Source: Pseudomonadota bacterium (lineage in GTDB: Bacteria; Pseudomonadota; Gammaproteobacteria; Steroidobacterales; Steroidobacteraceae). Taken from it: a stretch of 5,494 nt of DNA. The first letter of the stretch is position 1; every line of letters starts with the position of its first letter. The position numbers were made by a program, and so were the translations under genes. Shown in pieces: positions 4,274 to 5,494 of the stretch. Location of the stretch: the NCBI GenBank assembly GCA_021838065.1, contig JAKCEJ010000214.1:1-5494 (forward strand), in the 5' to 3' direction. The notes below the pieces were generated by a model, which saw nothing but the letters and a program-made list of their open reading frames with translations, made no database searches and had not been told where the DNA came from.

Positions 4274-5494
4274 GCGGCGTGACCCGCCGCCAGCTCGACC
4301 AGCAGGCGATTGAGCCGCTGGACGAACTCCGCCGGGTTGCCGAGCTCGCCGCCCTCGGCGAGCTCGGCCTGCTCGTAAAGCAGCACGGCGAGCGCCTCGA
4401 AACGGCCCGCATCGGCGAGGCCGTCGAGATACTTGACGAGCGGATGGATGGTGTTGAGCTCCAGCGCCGGTTTGGACTCCGGTACCGCCTGACCCGCGGC
4501 GGCGAGGATCTTGCGCAGGCCCGCCCCGAGATCGTGCTCATCGCGCACCAGGCAGGCCGGAGAGTCCTTCAGGCGCGTGCTCACGCGCACCTCGGTCACC
4601 CGCGCGCCGAGCGCGTCCTTGACGCGCTTCAGCAGACCCTTGCTTTCCTTCAGCGCCGCCTCACGCTCGCGCCGGTCGGCATCGCTCTCCAGGGTGCCGA
4701 GCTCGAGCTCCCCGCGCGAGGCGTCCTTGAAGCGCTTGCCGTCGAAATCCTCGATCTGTCCCATCATCCACTCATCGATCCGGTCCCCGAGCAGCAGCAC
4801 CTCGATGCCCTGCTCAGCGAGCCGCTCGATGTAGGGGCTGCGCCGCGCCGCAGCGAGACTCTCGGCAGCGATGTAATAGATGCGTTCCTGGCCGGGCTTC
4901 ATCCGCGCCACGTATTGCGAGAGGCTCACCACCGGTTCATCGCCCGCCTCGTGCGTGCTCGCAAAGCGCAGCAGCGGCAGGAGCGCGGCGCGATTGGCCG
5001 TGTCCTGACCGACCCCTTCCTTCAGAACCAGGCCGAACTCCTTCCAGAACGCGGTGTATTTGTCCGGCTCGTCCGCGGCGAGCCTTGCGAGCATGTCCAG
5101 CACGCGCTTGGTGAGGCTGGCGCGGATTGCCTCGACCTCGGGCTCGCGCTGCAGGAGCTCGCGCGAGACATTGAGCGGCAGATCGCTCGAGTCGACCACT
5201 CCTTTGACAAAGCGCAGATACAGCGGCAGGAACTGTTCGGCGTCGTCCATGATGAACACGCGCCGGACGTACAGCTTCAGCCCATGCACCGCCTCGCGCT
5301 GCCACAGGTCGAAGGGCGCGCGCCCCGGCAGATACAGCAGGCTGGTGTACTCGCGCTTGCCCTCGACGCGGTTGTGGCTCCAGGCGAGCGGCTCGGTGAA
5401 ATCGTGCGCCAGATGCTGATAGAACTGGCGGTACTCCTCGTCGGTGATCTCGGCGCGCGGCCGCACCCACAGCGCCGTGGCCTGGTTGACGGTC
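4270..5494 (-). CDS. htpG: Chaperone HtpG (bacterial Hsp90), 5' part outside the window
   Basis: HtpG is the cytosolic ATP-driven Hsp90 homodimer that helps late folding of client proteins with DnaK. The visible 407 residues are the C-terminal two thirds; E. coli HtpG is about 624. The N-terminal ATP-binding domain is beyond the right edge. The GTG at 5464-5466 is not the true start: the frame stays open to the edge and encodes TVNQATALWV, which aligns with the family. Middle-domain blocks, numbered from the edge, are EEYRQFYQHLAHDF (19-32), GLKLYVRRVFIMDD (71-84), SSDLPLNVSRELLQ (102-115; Arg111 matches the ATP-contacting Arg336 of E. coli) and LLRFAST (174-180). Near the C-terminal domain are DRIDEWMM (237-244) and LELNTIHPLV (344-353). 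The C-terminus ends LLVELAAGHAA with no MEEVD, as expected in bacteria. The next gene, a hydrolase, overlaps by 4 bp. Confidence 0.97.
   Translation of the reverse strand, partial: TVNQATALWVRPRAEITDEEYRQFYQHLAHDFTEPLAWSHNRVEGKREYTSLLYLPGRAPFDLWQREAVHGLKLYVRRVFIMDDAEQFLPLYLRFVKGVVDSSDLPLNVSRELLQREPEVEAIRASLTKRVLDMLARLAADEPDKYTAFWKEFGLVLKEGVGQDTANRAALLPLLRFASTHEAGDEPVVSLSQYVARMKPGQERIYYIAAESLAAARRSPYIERLAEQGIEVLLLGDRIDEWMMGQIEDFDGKRFKDASRGELELGTLESDADRREREAALKESKGLLKRVKDALGARVTEVRVSTRLKDSPACLVRDEHDLGAGLRKILAAAGQAVPESKPALELNTIHPLVKYLDGLADAGRFEALAVLLYEQAELAEGGELGNPAEFVQRLNRLLVELAAGHAA

Noticed and set aside
5464..5466. GTG as the start of htpG
   Set aside because: The frame continues to the window edge with HtpG-like residues, and the family has an N-terminal ATPase domain upstream, so the gene is cut by the window rather than truncated.
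1..5494. Mobile elements, CRISPR arrays, tRNA or rRNA genes, or a new defence system
   Set aside because: No transposase, regularly spaced repeats, tRNA-like cloverleaf, rRNA motifs or unexplained large gene were seen. The window is accounted for by conserved housekeeping genes.

Overview
This window carries ordinary, well-conserved chromosomal genes from a very GC-rich proteobacterium. The order pilT / yggS-proC-yggT-yggU, with pilT divergent, is the arrangement known from Gammaproteobacteria such as Pseudomonas and the xanthomonads. Protein signatures fit that class: a PilT N-terminus very close to the pseudomonad protein, the TSKGGTT variant in ProC, and a bacterial HtpG. The strong G/C preference at third codon positions suggests a high-GC gammaproteobacterium (Xanthomonadales, Nevskiales or Steroidobacterales-like). 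The exact lineage is a guess. I see no mobile element, CRISPR array, tRNA, rRNA or phage gene.

Left part (1-3050): the 5' part of pilT (type IV pilus retraction ATPase) runs leftward out of the window. An 82-bp divergent intergenic region separates it from a rightward cluster: yggS (PLP homeostasis), proC (last step of proline synthesis), yggT (integral membrane protein) and yggU (DUF167). The genes are 20 to 55 bp apart and are probably co-transcribed, although a TACAAT box lies just before proC.

Middle (3051-3600): a 172-bp intergenic region, the most AT-rich stretch here, carries helically spaced A-tracts and a plausible extended -10 promoter. It feeds a short gene for a basic HU/IHF-family DNA-binding protein with a strong Shine-Dalgarno. 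A perfect 11-bp hairpin terminates it and separates it from the convergent genes on the right.

Right part (3620-5494): leftward htpG (Hsp90 chaperone, 5' part outside the window) is followed by an alpha/beta hydrolase of the COG2945 type. The two genes share a 4-bp GTGA overlap, so they are translationally coupled.

No undescribed system is visible. The points most worth a second look are regulatory: overlapping TATA boxes facing both ways between pilT and yggS, a palindrome covering the pilT ribosome site, the A-tract region before the HU-like gene, and the hydrolase coupled to htpG.
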